DNA from: Abditibacteriaceae bacterium
GTDB taxonomy: Bacteria > Armatimonadota > Abditibacteriia > Abditibacteriales > Abditibacteriaceae
Reading direction: 5' to 3'
Assembly (NCBI GenBank): GCA_019239895.1
Contig: JAFAZH010000037.1
Span: 24,447-88,446 of the forward strand
DNA length: 64,000 bases
The translations under genes and the position numbers were made by a program. Below are positions 33,775-42,304 of this stretch, piece after piece (the stretch's first letter is position 1; every line of letters begins with the position of its first letter). Below the pieces are notes generated by a model. The model saw nothing but the letters and a program-made list of their open reading frames with translations. It searched no databases and was not told where the DNA came from.

Positions 33775-34086
33775 ATGAAGCAAATTAAGCCGTTGAAAGG
33801 TGCCGTTGTAGCGACCGTGATGGGTCTGGCGGTGGCGTTGTCCCTCGCGGGCACAGCGACTCCGGCCCAGGCGGACGGTATCAACTGGGGCGTCACCATT
33901 CATATCGGCGGTCATCACAGTGATTACGATTACCGTGAGGACTATCGCTACCACGAGCGGTATCGCCGCCCGGATTACGACGATTACTACTATCGCCGTG
34001 ACCGCGACGACTATCGCTATCGCCGTGACCGCGACGATTACCGTTATCGTCGTGATCGGGACGACCGGCGTTATCGTGGCTGGTAA
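33775..34086 (+). CDS. Exported low-complexity protein with YRYRRDRDD repeats
   Basis: A 103-aa protein: signal peptide to AQA (residue 33), a short INWGVTIHIGGHH strand, then Tyr/Arg/Asp-rich sequence with about three copies of the 9-residue unit YRYRRDRDD encoded by 27-bp direct repeats. GGGAGGTGG precedes the ATG. Similar RDR/YRY tails occur in many small secreted proteins; function unknown. The repeats may vary in number between strains. Confidence 0.8.
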   Translation: MKQIKPLKGAVVATVMGLAVALSLAGTATPAQADGINWGVTIHIGGHHSDYDYREDYRYHERYRRPDYDDYYYRRDRDDYRYRRDRDDYRYRRDRDDRRYRGW

Positions 34087-34128
34087 CGCGAGGCGTTGCT
34101 GATGGTAGCAACGGTGCGGGTAGTAGCC

Positions 34129-34168
34129 AAAAGCAGGCATGTGAGCTGCGGCTCGCGTGCCTGCTTTT
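34129..34168 (+). terminator. Rho-independent terminator
   Basis: Stem aaaagcaggca / tgcctgctttt with an 18-nt centre that itself pairs partly (gagc/gctc), ending in TTTT. 43 bp past the stop of the YRYRRDRDD protein. Confidence 0.75.
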
Positions 34169-34255
34169 GCTTCGCTGCTGCCTCGCTACTTTTGATGGCT
34201 GTTGAGGGTTTTGTTACGGCTTGCAGGCCACCTGGTCGCGTGCTGTAATAGAAGC

Positions 34256-34627
34256 ATGGGAACCTGGGGGAGTGGCAATTTTGAAAACGATGGGGCGCTT
34301 GATTATGTTGGCTCTATCATTGTTGAACTGCGTTCACGCATTGAAAGGTGCCTGGCCGACGAGGACGCGGTGGCCCTCGATGAAGAAGGTGAAGCGGTAG
34401 TCGTGCCCAGTGTGCAGATTATCGCTCTGCTCTGTGAACACTGCAAAGCCGCCCCGCCAGAAGCGTCGGTGGTCGCGCGTTGGAAAGACGAATATTTCGC
34501 TGTCTTCGATGAGCAGATAGACAGCCTGGAGCCTAAACCCGGCTTCAAAGAACGCCGCCGCGCGGTTATCCTGGCGACCTTCGACCATCTCGAAAAAGAA
34601 GCCACCGAATTTTGGAGCCGGGTCTAA
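34256..34627 (+). CDS. DUF4259 protein
   Basis: A 123-aa cytoplasmic protein. The opening MGTWGSGNFENDGALDYVG is the signature of DUF4259; the rest is helical with the usual acidic loops. The family is widespread next to polymorphic-toxin immunity genes and may act as an immunity protein, but no toxin is near here. The frame is open to 34202; ATG 34256 matches the family start. Confidence 0.88.
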   Translation: MGTWGSGNFENDGALDYVGSIIVELRSRIERCLADEDAVALDEEGEAVVVPSVQIIALLCEHCKAAPPEASVVARWKDEYFAVFDEQIDSLEPKPGFKERRRAVILATFDHLEKEATEFWSRV

Positions 34628-34661
34628 ACGAGCAAGCTGTCTCCGGTCAATTATCTTTGCT

Positions 34662-35078
34662 ATGGAACCTCGTATTAGTCTCATCACGCTTGGCGTCACC
34701 GATTTAGCCCGCTCCACCGCCTTTTACCGAGACGGCCTGGGTCTGCCCACGGAAGGCGATTATGAAGGCGTGACCTTTTTCAAGCTGCGCGGCACCTGGC
34801 TGTCGCTCTATCCCCGCGTGGCTTTAGCTGCCGATGCGGGAGTGCCTGCTGATGGCGAGGTGCCCGCCGCAGGCGGGGCCTTCCCCGGCTTTGCCCTGGC
34901 GCATAATGTGAGTTCTAAAGCAGCCGTAGATGCCACCCTGCAACAAGCGCAAAGTGCAGGGGCGCGTCTGGTCAAGCTGGCCCAGGATGCGGAATGGGGC
35001 GGTTACTCCGGCTACTTCGCCGATCCCGATGGCTATCTGTGGGAAGTGGCCTGGAACCCCGGTCTTGACCTAACGTGA
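34662..35078 (+). CDS. VOC family protein (glyoxalase/bleomycin-resistance fold)
   Basis: A 138-aa protein of two beta-alpha-beta-beta-beta units. Seen: ISLITLGVTDLARSTAFYRDGLG, FFKLRGTWLSLYPR, ALAHNVSS and YSGYFADPDGYLWEVAWN, where the final Glu is a metal ligand in related enzymes. Substrate unknown. It starts 34 bp after the DUF4259 gene and overlaps the end of the convergent UnbV gene by 9 bp. Confidence 0.92.
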   Translation: MEPRISLITLGVTDLARSTAFYRDGLGLPTEGDYEGVTFFKLRGTWLSLYPRVALAADAGVPADGEVPAAGGAFPGFALAHNVSSKAAVDATLQQAQSAGARLVKLAQDAEWGGYSGYFADPDGYLWEVAWNPGLDLT

Positions 35079-37208
35079 GGATGCTCCCATAACACCCTTA
35101 GAGCCGAAAGCCTCACTTGAACGCCGCAGCGGTTGCTGTTGCACAATACCAACATCTTCGCGCACCGTCAGCATTTGATTGACCTGCAAGTTATGGAGTT
35201 GTGTGCGCTGGCCGGAGGGCCACAGGATGGAGAGGCTTTTAATCTGGGAGGCGCGACCTAAACCGAAGGTGAGCGGCAACTCGCTCTGAGATAAATAGGA
35301 TGAGCCGCTCTTGACCATGCGCCGCAAGCTGACATCCTTTGGTTGACCGGGCAATTGAATGGTAACAGTGACCTGGGCACCGATGGCGCTGCGATTGCTG
35401 CGGGTGCCTTCGAGGGTGAGCCGCAGGACATTATTGAGTTGTGCCTTCGCCCCCAGGTCATTGCGCAGCAGCATAGGTGCGCTGCCATTAGTAGTCAGCA
35501 GCACGTCGAGATCGCCATCTAAGTCAATGTCGGCACAAGCCAGGCCGCGTCCCACGACAGGGCGGGCCAAGGCCGCGCCGCTTTGCAAGCCTACCTCGTC
35601 AAATTTGATGGGTTGCTGCTGGCCGCGATTAATATAAAAGAGGGGTCGCTCCGCGTATTGCAGTTCGTGATGCAGGTTGTGGATGGTGTCTTGCACATGG
35701 CCGTTGGCCGCCAGAATATCCAGCCAGCCATCGTTGTCAGCATCTAAAAACAGGCAGCCAAAGGTCACGAAAAAACGGCTGGGGCGGGCGACCTCGGCCA
35801 CTGAGGCGATGTCGGTAAAAACGTGTGAGCCGTCGTCATGAAAGAGGGCGAGGTTGTCATAGCTGAAATTACCAACCACAATGCTGTCCTGGCCGGATTG
35901 GTCTATATCGCCTACGTCCACTCCCATCCCGGCGCGGCGGAAGGTACCCTGGCCGTAAGCCACGCCGCGCTGGACTCCCACTTCGGCAAAAGTGCCATTG
36001 CCCTTGTTCTCATACAGGTAATTGGGCACGCCGTCATTGGCTACCATCAAGTCGGGCCAGCCATCGTGGTTGAAGTCGCAAATCGCCACGCCCATCGCCT
36101 TGCCGCGCCGCTTTTCCGGGCGGGCCAGCAGCGCCTTTTCTTCGCCCACCGTTTGCACCGACATTTCTGATGCGGTGGGCAGCGGAGTGGGGAGAGTAGG
36201 AGTGGTAGGAGTGGTAGGTTGCTTCCGGTCTGGTGATTGAGGCGCGGCGGTAGCGGCATTAGGTGGCGTGTCAGGCGTGGCAAAATGGACATTGATGCCT
36301 GCGGAGGTTGATACGTCCTTAAAATGGCCCTGCCCCAGGTTGCGGTAGAGACGGCTCGGCTCGCCATCAAAGGCAGCGGGCGCAGTATAAGTTTTTAAAT
36401 AACCCCGCCCCGGATAGCGAACTTTCGAGCCAAAATCCCACACATCTAAAGCCGGTGTCCAGTGGACATAGTGGCCCACAAACAAGTCCAACTTGCCGTC
36501 GCGGTCATAATCTACCCAGGCGGCGCTGGAACTGAAACCACCGTCTTGCACCCCGGCAGCGCGGGCGACCTCCTGGAAATGAGGCTGGCCCGGCGTGCTC
36601 TGGTTATGAAACAGGTAATTGCGTCCATAGCCCGTCACATAGAGGTCAGGTTTGCCATCGTTATCATAGTCTCCCACCGCCACTCCCATGCCCATCATGA
36701 CGATGTCCAACCCGCTCCCGGCGGTGACATCGGTAAAGGTGCCATTGCGGTTGTTATGGTAAAGAGCACCCGTGCTATGGCGTGGTGGGCGCGGCGTGGG
36801 GGCCACAAAACCAAATTGCTTCCTAAAATAGCGGTTGGGGCCTTGGTAGTAGCCTTTGAGTTCTGCGGCGGTCCAGTCGCGGCCATTGACCAGGAAAATA
36901 TCCTGATAACCATCGCCATCGTAATCTATAAAAGTGACCCCGCTGCCCATTGTCTCAGGATATAACTTCAAGCCAAACGCGCCGTTGTTATGATGAAACG
37001 TAAGGCCAGCGGCACGCGTGATGTCGGTAAATTGCACCGGCGAGGCCACGGTTGGATGGGGAAGTGGTGTGGGGAGGATATTCGGCAGAGCGGGATCAGT
37101 GTTGTTGGTTCTCCCGCACCCGCCTGTCAAGGCCAGCAGCAGCGCCAGCCAAAGCAAATTTATAGTTTGCAAACTAATATTACTTATGCTAATATTAAAG
37201 AGAGGCAT
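35070..37208 (-). CDS. CRTAC1/UnbV-type FG-GAP repeat lipoprotein
   Basis: A 712-aa exported protein. The N-terminus has a lipobox-like ALTGGC (Cys31). Residues 55-600 carry FG-GAP/VCBS repeats with calcium-binding DxDGDGxxD motifs (FIDYDGDGYQDIFLVNG, VGDYDNDGKPDLYVTGYG and others), interrupted by a Pro/Thr linker near 300-345. The ASPIC/UnbV domain closes it (SGSSYLSQSELPLTFGLG, ILWPSGQ). A seven-bladed propeller is expected at the cell surface. Partners are often TonB-dependent receptors or transporters, not seen here. Confidence 0.92.
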   Translation of the reverse strand: MPLFNISISNISLQTINLLWLALLLALTGGCGRTNNTDPALPNILPTPLPHPTVASPVQFTDITRAAGLTFHHNNGAFGLKLYPETMGSGVTFIDYDGDGYQDIFLVNGRDWTAAELKGYYQGPNRYFRKQFGFVAPTPRPPRHSTGALYHNNRNGTFTDVTAGSGLDIVMMGMGVAVGDYDNDGKPDLYVTGYGRNYLFHNQSTPGQPHFQEVARAAGVQDGGFSSSAAWVDYDRDGKLDLFVGHYVHWTPALDVWDFGSKVRYPGRGYLKTYTAPAAFDGEPSRLYRNLGQGHFKDVSTSAGINVHFATPDTPPNAATAAPQSPDRKQPTTPTTPTLPTPLPTASEMSVQTVGEEKALLARPEKRRGKAMGVAICDFNHDGWPDLMVANDGVPNYLYENKGNGTFAEVGVQRGVAYGQGTFRRAGMGVDVGDIDQSGQDSIVVGNFSYDNLALFHDDGSHVFTDIASVAEVARPSRFFVTFGCLFLDADNDGWLDILAANGHVQDTIHNLHHELQYAERPLFYINRGQQQPIKFDEVGLQSGAALARPVVGRGLACADIDLDGDLDVLLTTNGSAPMLLRNDLGAKAQLNNVLRLTLEGTRSNRSAIGAQVTVTIQLPGQPKDVSLRRMVKSGSSYLSQSELPLTFGLGRASQIKSLSILWPSGQRTQLHNLQVNQMLTVREDVGIVQQQPLRRSSEAFGSKGVMGASSR

Positions 37209-37482
37209 AAAAGGAACGCGAACTAACTCAGCCGTCTCTGAGTTTAACAGGTCTTTATTTAGGGGTTAAAAGCGCAGCCAAAGGCACCGAGGTGATGAGA
37301 TAACCAAAATTGAGGCAGATTTCTCCGCACAGCCGCCTGGTGTGGCACGGAGTTTGTAGGTTTTTATAGTGAATATATTGCCAGCGTCAATAAATCAGAG
37401 GGAAAACCGGGTTAGGGATGGGTAACAAGCCTGAGAAGAGTTGTCGCGTTACCATTGCTAACCATCATGAAAGGGAGAATGT

Positions 37483-38283
37483 ATGTTAGGAGCCAGTTGT
37501 AACCCACGTCGTAACCGTCGTCCACAGCGCAGCCGCGCCCAGTCCGGCTTTACGCTGATTGAGCTTTTGGTCGTTATTGCAATTATCGCAATTCTGGCGG
37601 CCATCCTGTTCCCCGTCTTTGCCAAAGCGCGTGAAAATGCGCGCCGTGCCAGTTGCTCAAACAATGAGAAGCAGATCGGCCTGGGTATCATGCAGTATTC
37701 GCAGGACTACGATGAAACCCTGCCGCCCTATCAGGAATCCAATGGCGGCGGTAGCTGGCGTCAGACCATCTACCCCTACATTAAGAGCGTAGATGTCTTC
37801 CGCTGCCCCTCTAATTCGGCCAGCAAAACCATTACCAATAACGCTACGGCGACGGCCCCGGCTATGCCAGTCTCCTATGCGGCCAGTTATCATTTCTTTG
37901 GTAACGATCCGCAGCGGGTGCAAGCAATAGCCAACGTGCAGAGTCCGTCTAGCAAGATTATGGTCGCCGAGCAGATCAATGTGGAAGATGGTATCGGTGC
38001 CGCCGACTGGTCTACCAACACCCTGTTCCGCGACCGGGGTTTTGCCGGACATATCGGCACCGCCAACTACCTGTTTGGTGATGGTCACGTCAAAGCGATG
38101 AGGCCCAACGCCACGATGGCTGGCATCAATATGTGGGGTGCCTGGGTGGATAGCAATAAGAGCGCCCCTTCCTGTAACGCGGGCGGTTGGAATACCAACG
38201 ACGATGCCTGGAACCCGAACTGCGATGACCTTTCCGGTAACGGCAGCAACGCTCTGGGGCAGTTAGCCAACAAATATCAATAA
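37483..38283 (+). CDS. Prepilin-like protein (type IV N-terminus, H-X9-DG C-terminus)
   Basis: A 266-aa protein. A 19-residue basic leader ends before FTLIELLVVIAIIAILAAIL, the type IV prepilin cleavage/methylation region with Glu at +5 of the mature protein. PVFAKARENARRASC follows, then the QYSQDYDE block and the H-x9-DG motif in GHIGTANYLFGDGHVK. This is the DUF1559-like class abundant in Planctomycetes and Armatimonadota, where dozens of paralogues exist. AAGGGAGA lies 4 nt upstream. It may form a surface pseudopilus; no pilus machinery is adjacent. Confidence 0.95.
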   Translation: MLGASCNPRRNRRPQRSRAQSGFTLIELLVVIAIIAILAAILFPVFAKARENARRASCSNNEKQIGLGIMQYSQDYDETLPPYQESNGGGSWRQTIYPYIKSVDVFRCPSNSASKTITNNATATAPAMPVSYAASYHFFGNDPQRVQAIANVQSPSSKIMVAEQINVEDGIGAADWSTNTLFRDRGFAGHIGTANYLFGDGHVKAMRPNATMAGINMWGAWVDSNKSAPSCNAGGWNTNDDAWNPNCDDLSGNGSNALGQLANKYQ

Positions 38284-38304
38284 GCTGAAAGCCTGAAGAG
38301 ACCA

Positions 38305-38346
38305 GCCCGCACCACGTAAAGGATATGACGTGGTGCGGGCTTTTTT
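38305..38346 (+). terminator. Rho-independent terminator of the prepilin gene
   Basis: Perfect 13-bp GC-rich stem gcccgcaccacgt / acgtggtgcgggc with a 10-nt loop, followed by TTTTTT. 22 bp past the stop codon. Confidence 0.92.
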
Positions 38347-38433
38347 GTGCGCGGTTTTAGAGTTATGGCGCTATCCCTCTCCCTAACACCATTCGTTAAA
38401 CTTAGGCGGTATCACTGAGGGGGAGTAACATTC

Positions 38434-39183
38434 ATGAAGCAGGCGGGGTATCATCGTAAATCCTACGGCACCATTACAGCGTTGGTCGCTATCAGCGGCG
38501 GAACTTGTATGATTGGCGGCATCAGCCACAGCGCACCGGCGGCCAAAGAAGCCAAGGAGCAATTGATAGCGACAGTAGACATGCAGCGCGTTTTTAGCGA
38601 CAACTGGAAAACCTTCAAGACGGCAGATGCCACTGTGCAAGCGCAACAACTGAAATATAAAGCTATCATCCAGGAGTTACTGCCCGATAACACAACGGAT
38701 GCCGGAGTGCCGCCAGTCGAAGCGAATACTGTCGCCTCCTGGCTGCATCTCAAAGAGCAGGAGCAATTGCATCCCGCTGCCATGAGCGCGGCGGAGCGCC
38801 AGAGCCTTAAGGATTACGAAGCGCAGGGCAAAAAGGCGGTGGAACGCTTGCAAGCTCTGGAAAACAAGTATCCTAACGTCACGGCGGACGAGCAGACCGA
38901 ACTCGATAAGCTGCACGACCTGCGCCAGAAGGCCGCGCAAGCCATCAACGGGCAAGCTCATCAGTATTCAGAGCAGCTACAAGATCAGTTCCGGGAACTC
39001 CAGACGCGGCTCGAAGGCCAGGTGCAAGCGGCACTCAAACAAGTCTGCGCCCAGCAGCACATCACTTACGTTTTTAACGCCGCCTTCGTCAGTGGTTCCG
39101 GCGACATTCAGAAAAGCCTCCTGTTTTCGACTGACCAGAACACGGATATTACACCCCTGGTATTGAATGCGCTCAATAAGTAG
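38434..39183 (+). CDS. OmpH/Skp-like periplasmic chaperone
   Basis: A 249-aa protein. A signal peptide (residues about 1-30) is followed by ATVDMQRVFSDNW, the start of the OmpH/Skp fold, then a long helical coiled-coil arm (about 60-200) rich in Gln, Glu and Lys, and a closing strand ITYVFNAAFVSGSGDIQ with DITPLVLNALNK, the family C-terminus. It is longer than E. coli Skp because the arms are extended. Likely binds unfolded envelope proteins. GGGGGAG precedes the ATG. Confidence 0.85.
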   Translation: MKQAGYHRKSYGTITALVAISGGTCMIGGISHSAPAAKEAKEQLIATVDMQRVFSDNWKTFKTADATVQAQQLKYKAIIQELLPDNTTDAGVPPVEANTVASWLHLKEQEQLHPAAMSAAERQSLKDYEAQGKKAVERLQALENKYPNVTADEQTELDKLHDLRQKAAQAINGQAHQYSEQLQDQFRELQTRLEGQVQAALKQVCAQQHITYVFNAAFVSGSGDIQKSLLFSTDQNTDITPLVLNALNK

Positions 39184-39225
39184 GGGGTTGGGGTTTAGGG
39201 TGTGACTAAGCACCTAACGGGTTAG

Positions 39226-39319
39226 GCGGGGCTGGCTTCCCTCTTCCAATCCAGTAGCCTTAGCCACAACTTCCGGCACTCACCGAGGAAGATGATTGGA
39301 AGAGGAAAGCCAGCCCCGC
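39226..39319. repeat. Inverted repeat GCGGGGCTGGCTTCC
   Basis: gcggggctggctt / aagccagccccgc arms with a second complementary block (ccctcttccaat / attggaagagg). It lies between the Skp-like gene and the DUF3566-like gene. No T-run. Confidence 0.75.
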
Positions 39320-39349
39320 TGTTGCGAACAATAAGGTGGAGACCATCTG

Positions 39350-39658
39350 ATGAAACAGCAAATTACTCATATCTCGGTGCAGCAGGCGGGTAAGCTATGC
39401 GGCCTTATATATTTTTTCTTGACATGCTTAATTGTGCCCGTTGGCGTCGTGAGCTTGCTGGCCGGTGGTAAGGATCGAATAATGGGCCTCATCTTCCTCT
39501 TCGCGCCCCTCATGTACGGTACTGCTGGCTACTTGATGGGGCTGTTCATGGCCTTTATCTACAATCTGGTGGCACGACATTTTGGCGGCCTGGAGTATAC
39601 AGTGCATATAGTAGAGAGTGAGGCCCGTGAGAACGGCGTAGACATCATAGTCCAGTAA
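39350..39658 (+). CDS. Small membrane protein, DUF3566-like
   Basis: A 102-aa protein with two membrane helices (residues about 17-38 and 45-72) and the closing YNLVARHFGGLEYTVHI, the pattern of DUF3566-type proteins (YNLIAxxxGGIEV). Function unknown. The next gene starts immediately after its TAA, so they are probably cotranscribed. Confidence 0.7.
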   Translation: MKQQITHISVQQAGKLCGLIYFFLTCLIVPVGVVSLLAGGKDRIMGLIFLFAPLMYGTAGYLMGLFMAFIYNLVARHFGGLEYTVHIVESEARENGVDIIVQ

Positions 39659-39679
39659 ATGACAGGCACAGGAGCGGGT

Positions 39680-40471
39680 ATGGCAAAGATGCGGCGAGCA
39701 ATGACATTCTCGGAGTTCTGGGGCGAGTTACTGTTAGTGCGCTTTCATGGCAAGGGGGAGGAGTTCCGGCGTTTTAATGAGCAACGGGCGCAGTGGGTTT
39801 GGCACCTGCTGCCCGCCAGTGCAGAAACCTCACCCAGGATTTTAGACTTAGGTTGTGGTAGCGGTATCCTGGATATTTGCCTCGCCCAACGGGGAGCGCA
39901 GGTGACTGCCGTTGACCGGATTGGCCCGGTCTTGGACATTGCCCGTCGCCAAGCTGAGGCCGCCGGGATAACAGATCAAATTGACTTTCGGCACGAGAAT
40001 CTGGAGGAGCTAACACTGCCATCGGCTGCATTCGACTTAGTGCTGATGCTGGGCTTGGTGGGTCTGATGAGTCCCGCCGCAGACGCCGCCCTGATAGCCC
40101 ATTCCCGGCGCTGGCTGGATAGCGGGGGTAGGCTCCTGGTGGACTGTCCGCGCGAGCCGGAAGCACCCACCAATCAGTGGACACGCGACATTGATGAGGG
40201 TGTGCTCGACTTTCGCTCGGAATATAATCCGGTCTCACGTCTTCAACATTTGACGCCCACGTTTCACCGTCCGGGCGAAGCAATTATCGAACTCTTCGAC
40301 CCTTATGATGCCACCCGGCCCGGCGCTGCCGACACCACGGGCGTGCTGCGTTACCTGTATCCACCGGCGCAACTGAGCCAGATGCTCAGCGACAGCGGCT
40401 TCCAGGTGCAGGCAGGGGAGCACCTTTCACCAGCCGATCATTACCTGTTGATGGGTGATGTGATAGCTTAA
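39680..40471 (+). CDS. SAM-dependent methyltransferase (class I)
   Basis: A 263-aa methyltransferase. Motif I ILDLGCGSGILDICLA, then VTAVDRI, and VLMLGLVGLMSP as motif IV. The C-terminal half is larger than in small-molecule methyltransferases and contains YPPAQLSQMLSDSGF. GGAG 5 nt before ATG 39680 sets the start; an upstream ATG (39659) directly follows the stop of the previous gene. Substrate unknown. Confidence 0.9.
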   Translation: MAKMRRAMTFSEFWGELLLVRFHGKGEEFRRFNEQRAQWVWHLLPASAETSPRILDLGCGSGILDICLAQRGAQVTAVDRIGPVLDIARRQAEAAGITDQIDFRHENLEELTLPSAAFDLVLMLGLVGLMSPAADAALIAHSRRWLDSGGRLLVDCPREPEAPTNQWTRDIDEGVLDFRSEYNPVSRLQHLTPTFHRPGEAIIELFDPYDATRPGAADTTGVLRYLYPPAQLSQMLSDSGFQVQAGEHLSPADHYLLMGDVIA

Positions 40472-40578
40472 CCCTATTTATGTGGCAACAGTTGACTCCC
40501 GTAAACGCTTAGGCCACGCATGAACTGGTGCAAACTTTGCATCGTTTCATGGATAAGGTCATGGAATAAGGAGGCAGG

Positions 40579-40941
40579 ATGCACAGCAACAATTCATGGG
40601 CAGGCGAAGGCGCAGGTGGCGGCACGCACGATACGGCCAACACGGTGGATAATCGGTATGGCGACACGGCAGGTGCAACGGGCGGCAGTTCGGCCAGTGG
40701 TGGCAGTGCCATTGCTGGGGGTGCAGGTGAGTCATCGCCAACCGGTAGTGGTAATGCGACCGATGTGGCAGCCGCCGACCGCGCTATCCGCGAAGCGGGC
40801 GGCGGCATTGGCGGGGAGGGTGATGTGGATTCGGTTGGTGCGGGTGCTGGCGGTGGCGCAATTGATGCCGTGCGCAGTTCCGATGGTGGCACCAATGGCG
40901 ATAGCCCCGGCGTGGCCGCCGATGATGACTCTGGACTTTGA
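40579..40941 (+). CDS. Gly/Ala/Asp-rich low-complexity protein
   Basis: A 120-aa acidic protein made almost wholly of Gly, Ala, Ser, Asp and Thr, with no aromatic core, signal or membrane segment. Probably disordered. A strong AAGGAGG lies before the ATG, which is the main support for it being translated. Similar short Gly-rich proteins occur near envelope genes; function unknown. Confidence 0.55.
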   Translation: MHSNNSWAGEGAGGGTHDTANTVDNRYGDTAGATGGSSASGGSAIAGGAGESSPTGSGNATDVAAADRAIREAGGGIGGEGDVDSVGAGAGGGAIDAVRSSDGGTNGDSPGVAADDDSGL

Positions 40942-41018
40942 CGTGATGCCGCTCCATGTGCTATCGTAAGAGCATCGCAATAGTAAAGTCACTCTAAGGT
41001 CAATGGGAGATGGTGAAT

Positions 41019-41657
41019 ATGCAAAGGCTTCATGCTGGAATGGGTGTTACCCTCGTAGGTCTGATACTCGCCTGCAATACGATAGCATCGGCCCAGATTA
41101 CCGACCCGCCACCGCCAACGGTGCTCAGTCCGGCTGGCAATGCCGACAACGTCGCCCACAACATCAGGCTGGCGATAGAGCATGATCGCCAGCGTAGGGA
41201 AGAACGGTGTCATGCCGAGTTTGGCGACTGGACTTATCCAGGCTCAGATGTCCATCTCTTGACCCCTGGCCCAAGCCTAAACCCCAACTTTTGGGCTACC
41301 TCAAGCGACAGCCCCGGCAAAGTCTGGGCTTATTATTTAGACCGACTCCCTAAAATGAAGATTCAGTATCCGGGCCATGAGACTCCGGCCCTGTTAGAGC
41401 AGCCCAACTCGCTCCAATTGCCCTGGGGCAAAATCGGTATGTTCTATGATGGGACTGATATTCATATTTCCATGCCAACTGAGCGCAGTAATAATGGCAT
41501 TACCTCGCATTATGGCACCATCATGTATAAGGAAAAGGACGACATCCTCTTTGTGACGGTGGCGGATGCATTGCCTCTGGAGGGCGGCAATCAATGGGCC
41601 TCGATTGAAGTCTTGAAAGTCAAGACCGCCGCGCCCACCTTACAGACTGCCCGATGA
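41019..41657 (+). CDS. Exported protein of unknown family
   Basis: A 212-aa protein with a signal peptide (LHAGMGVTLVGLILACNTIASAQ; possible lipid Cys at residue 19) and a beta-rich mature part with KVWAYYLDRLPKMKIQYPGHE and DDILFVTVADALPLEGG. Not recognised. GGGAGATGG precedes ATG 41019. The 160 bp after it hold a half copy of the gggcatt repeat (41669-41682) and nothing else seen. Confidence 0.65.
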   Translation: MQRLHAGMGVTLVGLILACNTIASAQITDPPPPTVLSPAGNADNVAHNIRLAIEHDRQRREERCHAEFGDWTYPGSDVHLLTPGPSLNPNFWATSSDSPGKVWAYYLDRLPKMKIQYPGHETPALLEQPNSLQLPWGKIGMFYDGTDIHISMPTERSNNGITSHYGTIMYKEKDDILFVTVADALPLEGGNQWASIEVLKVKTAAPTLQTAR

Positions 41658-41818
41658 GTGGAACGCCGTGTATTAATGCCCGGTTTCTGATAGATGCCGT
41701 TTAACCTGAAGACGACTCAGCACGCCCTGCTTGGAGCAGTGCAGGCGCGATTGTCGTGCCCGTCCTTAATCCCCTTACTCGTTAGGAGCCTGACGGTAGC
41801 GAAGGAGCAAGCTAATAC

Positions 41819-42184
41819 ATGATGCTGACCAAAGCATGGGCGATGGACTTTGCCCGCGATTGGATTGAGTCGTGGAACGCGCACGATCTCGACCGGATTC
41901 TGGCGCATTATACCGACCACTTTGAGATGACCAGTCCTTACATCGTGAAGTTCGCGGGTGAAGCGGCTGGCACGCTGCGCGGCCAAGATGCGGTCGGCGC
42001 ATATTGGAAAACTGCCTTGGAGCGCATTCCTGACTTACATTTTGAACTGATAGAGGTCTTCGTTTCCGTGAATAGTCTGACCATTCTCTATAAAGCCGCG
42101 CTTGGTCGCACTGCAACGGAAGTCTTCTTTTTCAATGAGCAGGGCCGGGTTTATAAAGCCGTGGCGCATTACGATGCGGAGTGA
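41819..42184 (+). CDS. NTF2-like (SnoaL) family protein
   Basis: A 121-aa single-domain cone-shaped fold: helix FARDWIESWNAHDLDRILAHYTD, EMTSPYIVKFAGEA, GQDAVGAYWKTALERIPDLHF and closing strands. The same family as the gene at 13773-14189 but more distant. Function unknown. The TGA stop lies in the first bases of a word-repeat palindrome. Confidence 0.88.
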   Translation: MMLTKAWAMDFARDWIESWNAHDLDRILAHYTDHFEMTSPYIVKFAGEAAGTLRGQDAVGAYWKTALERIPDLHFELIEVFVSVNSLTILYKAALGRTATEVFFFNEQGRVYKAVAHYDAE

Positions 42185-42299
42185 GTGGTGAGGAGTGAGT
42201 GGTGAGTGTGAAGCCCAAAGGAGAATTGCGACGTAATTATTCGCTTGCCTCCCTCACCACTCACTCCTCACCACTCACTCTCTACCACTCAGCACTCAG
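42181..42299. repeat. Palindromic word repeat GAGTGGTGAGGAGTGAGTGGTGAG
   Basis: A 24-bp block on the left is repeated in inverse on the right (ctcaccactcactcctcaccactc), around about 45 nt. It contains the stop of the NTF2-like gene and ends 6 bp before the next ATG. A half copy occurs at 60645-60685. Confidence 0.8.
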
Positions 42300-42304
42300 A
42301 AATT

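Noticed and set aside
33920..34111. Reading frames of Thr/Ile or Val/Ile repeats on both strands around the Tyr/Arg/Asp protein
   Set aside because: They are shadows produced by the 27-bp tandem repeat; only the frame with signal peptide and ribosome-binding site is credible.
34202..34255. Earlier start for the DUF4259 gene
   Set aside because: The extra residues are unlike the family, which begins at MGTWG.
40520..40969. Overlapping plus-strand frame of 149 residues across the Gly-rich gene
   Set aside because: No ribosome-binding site and an Arg/Val/Pro composition typical of a shifted frame over GC-rich repeats; the frame at 40579 has AAGGAGG.
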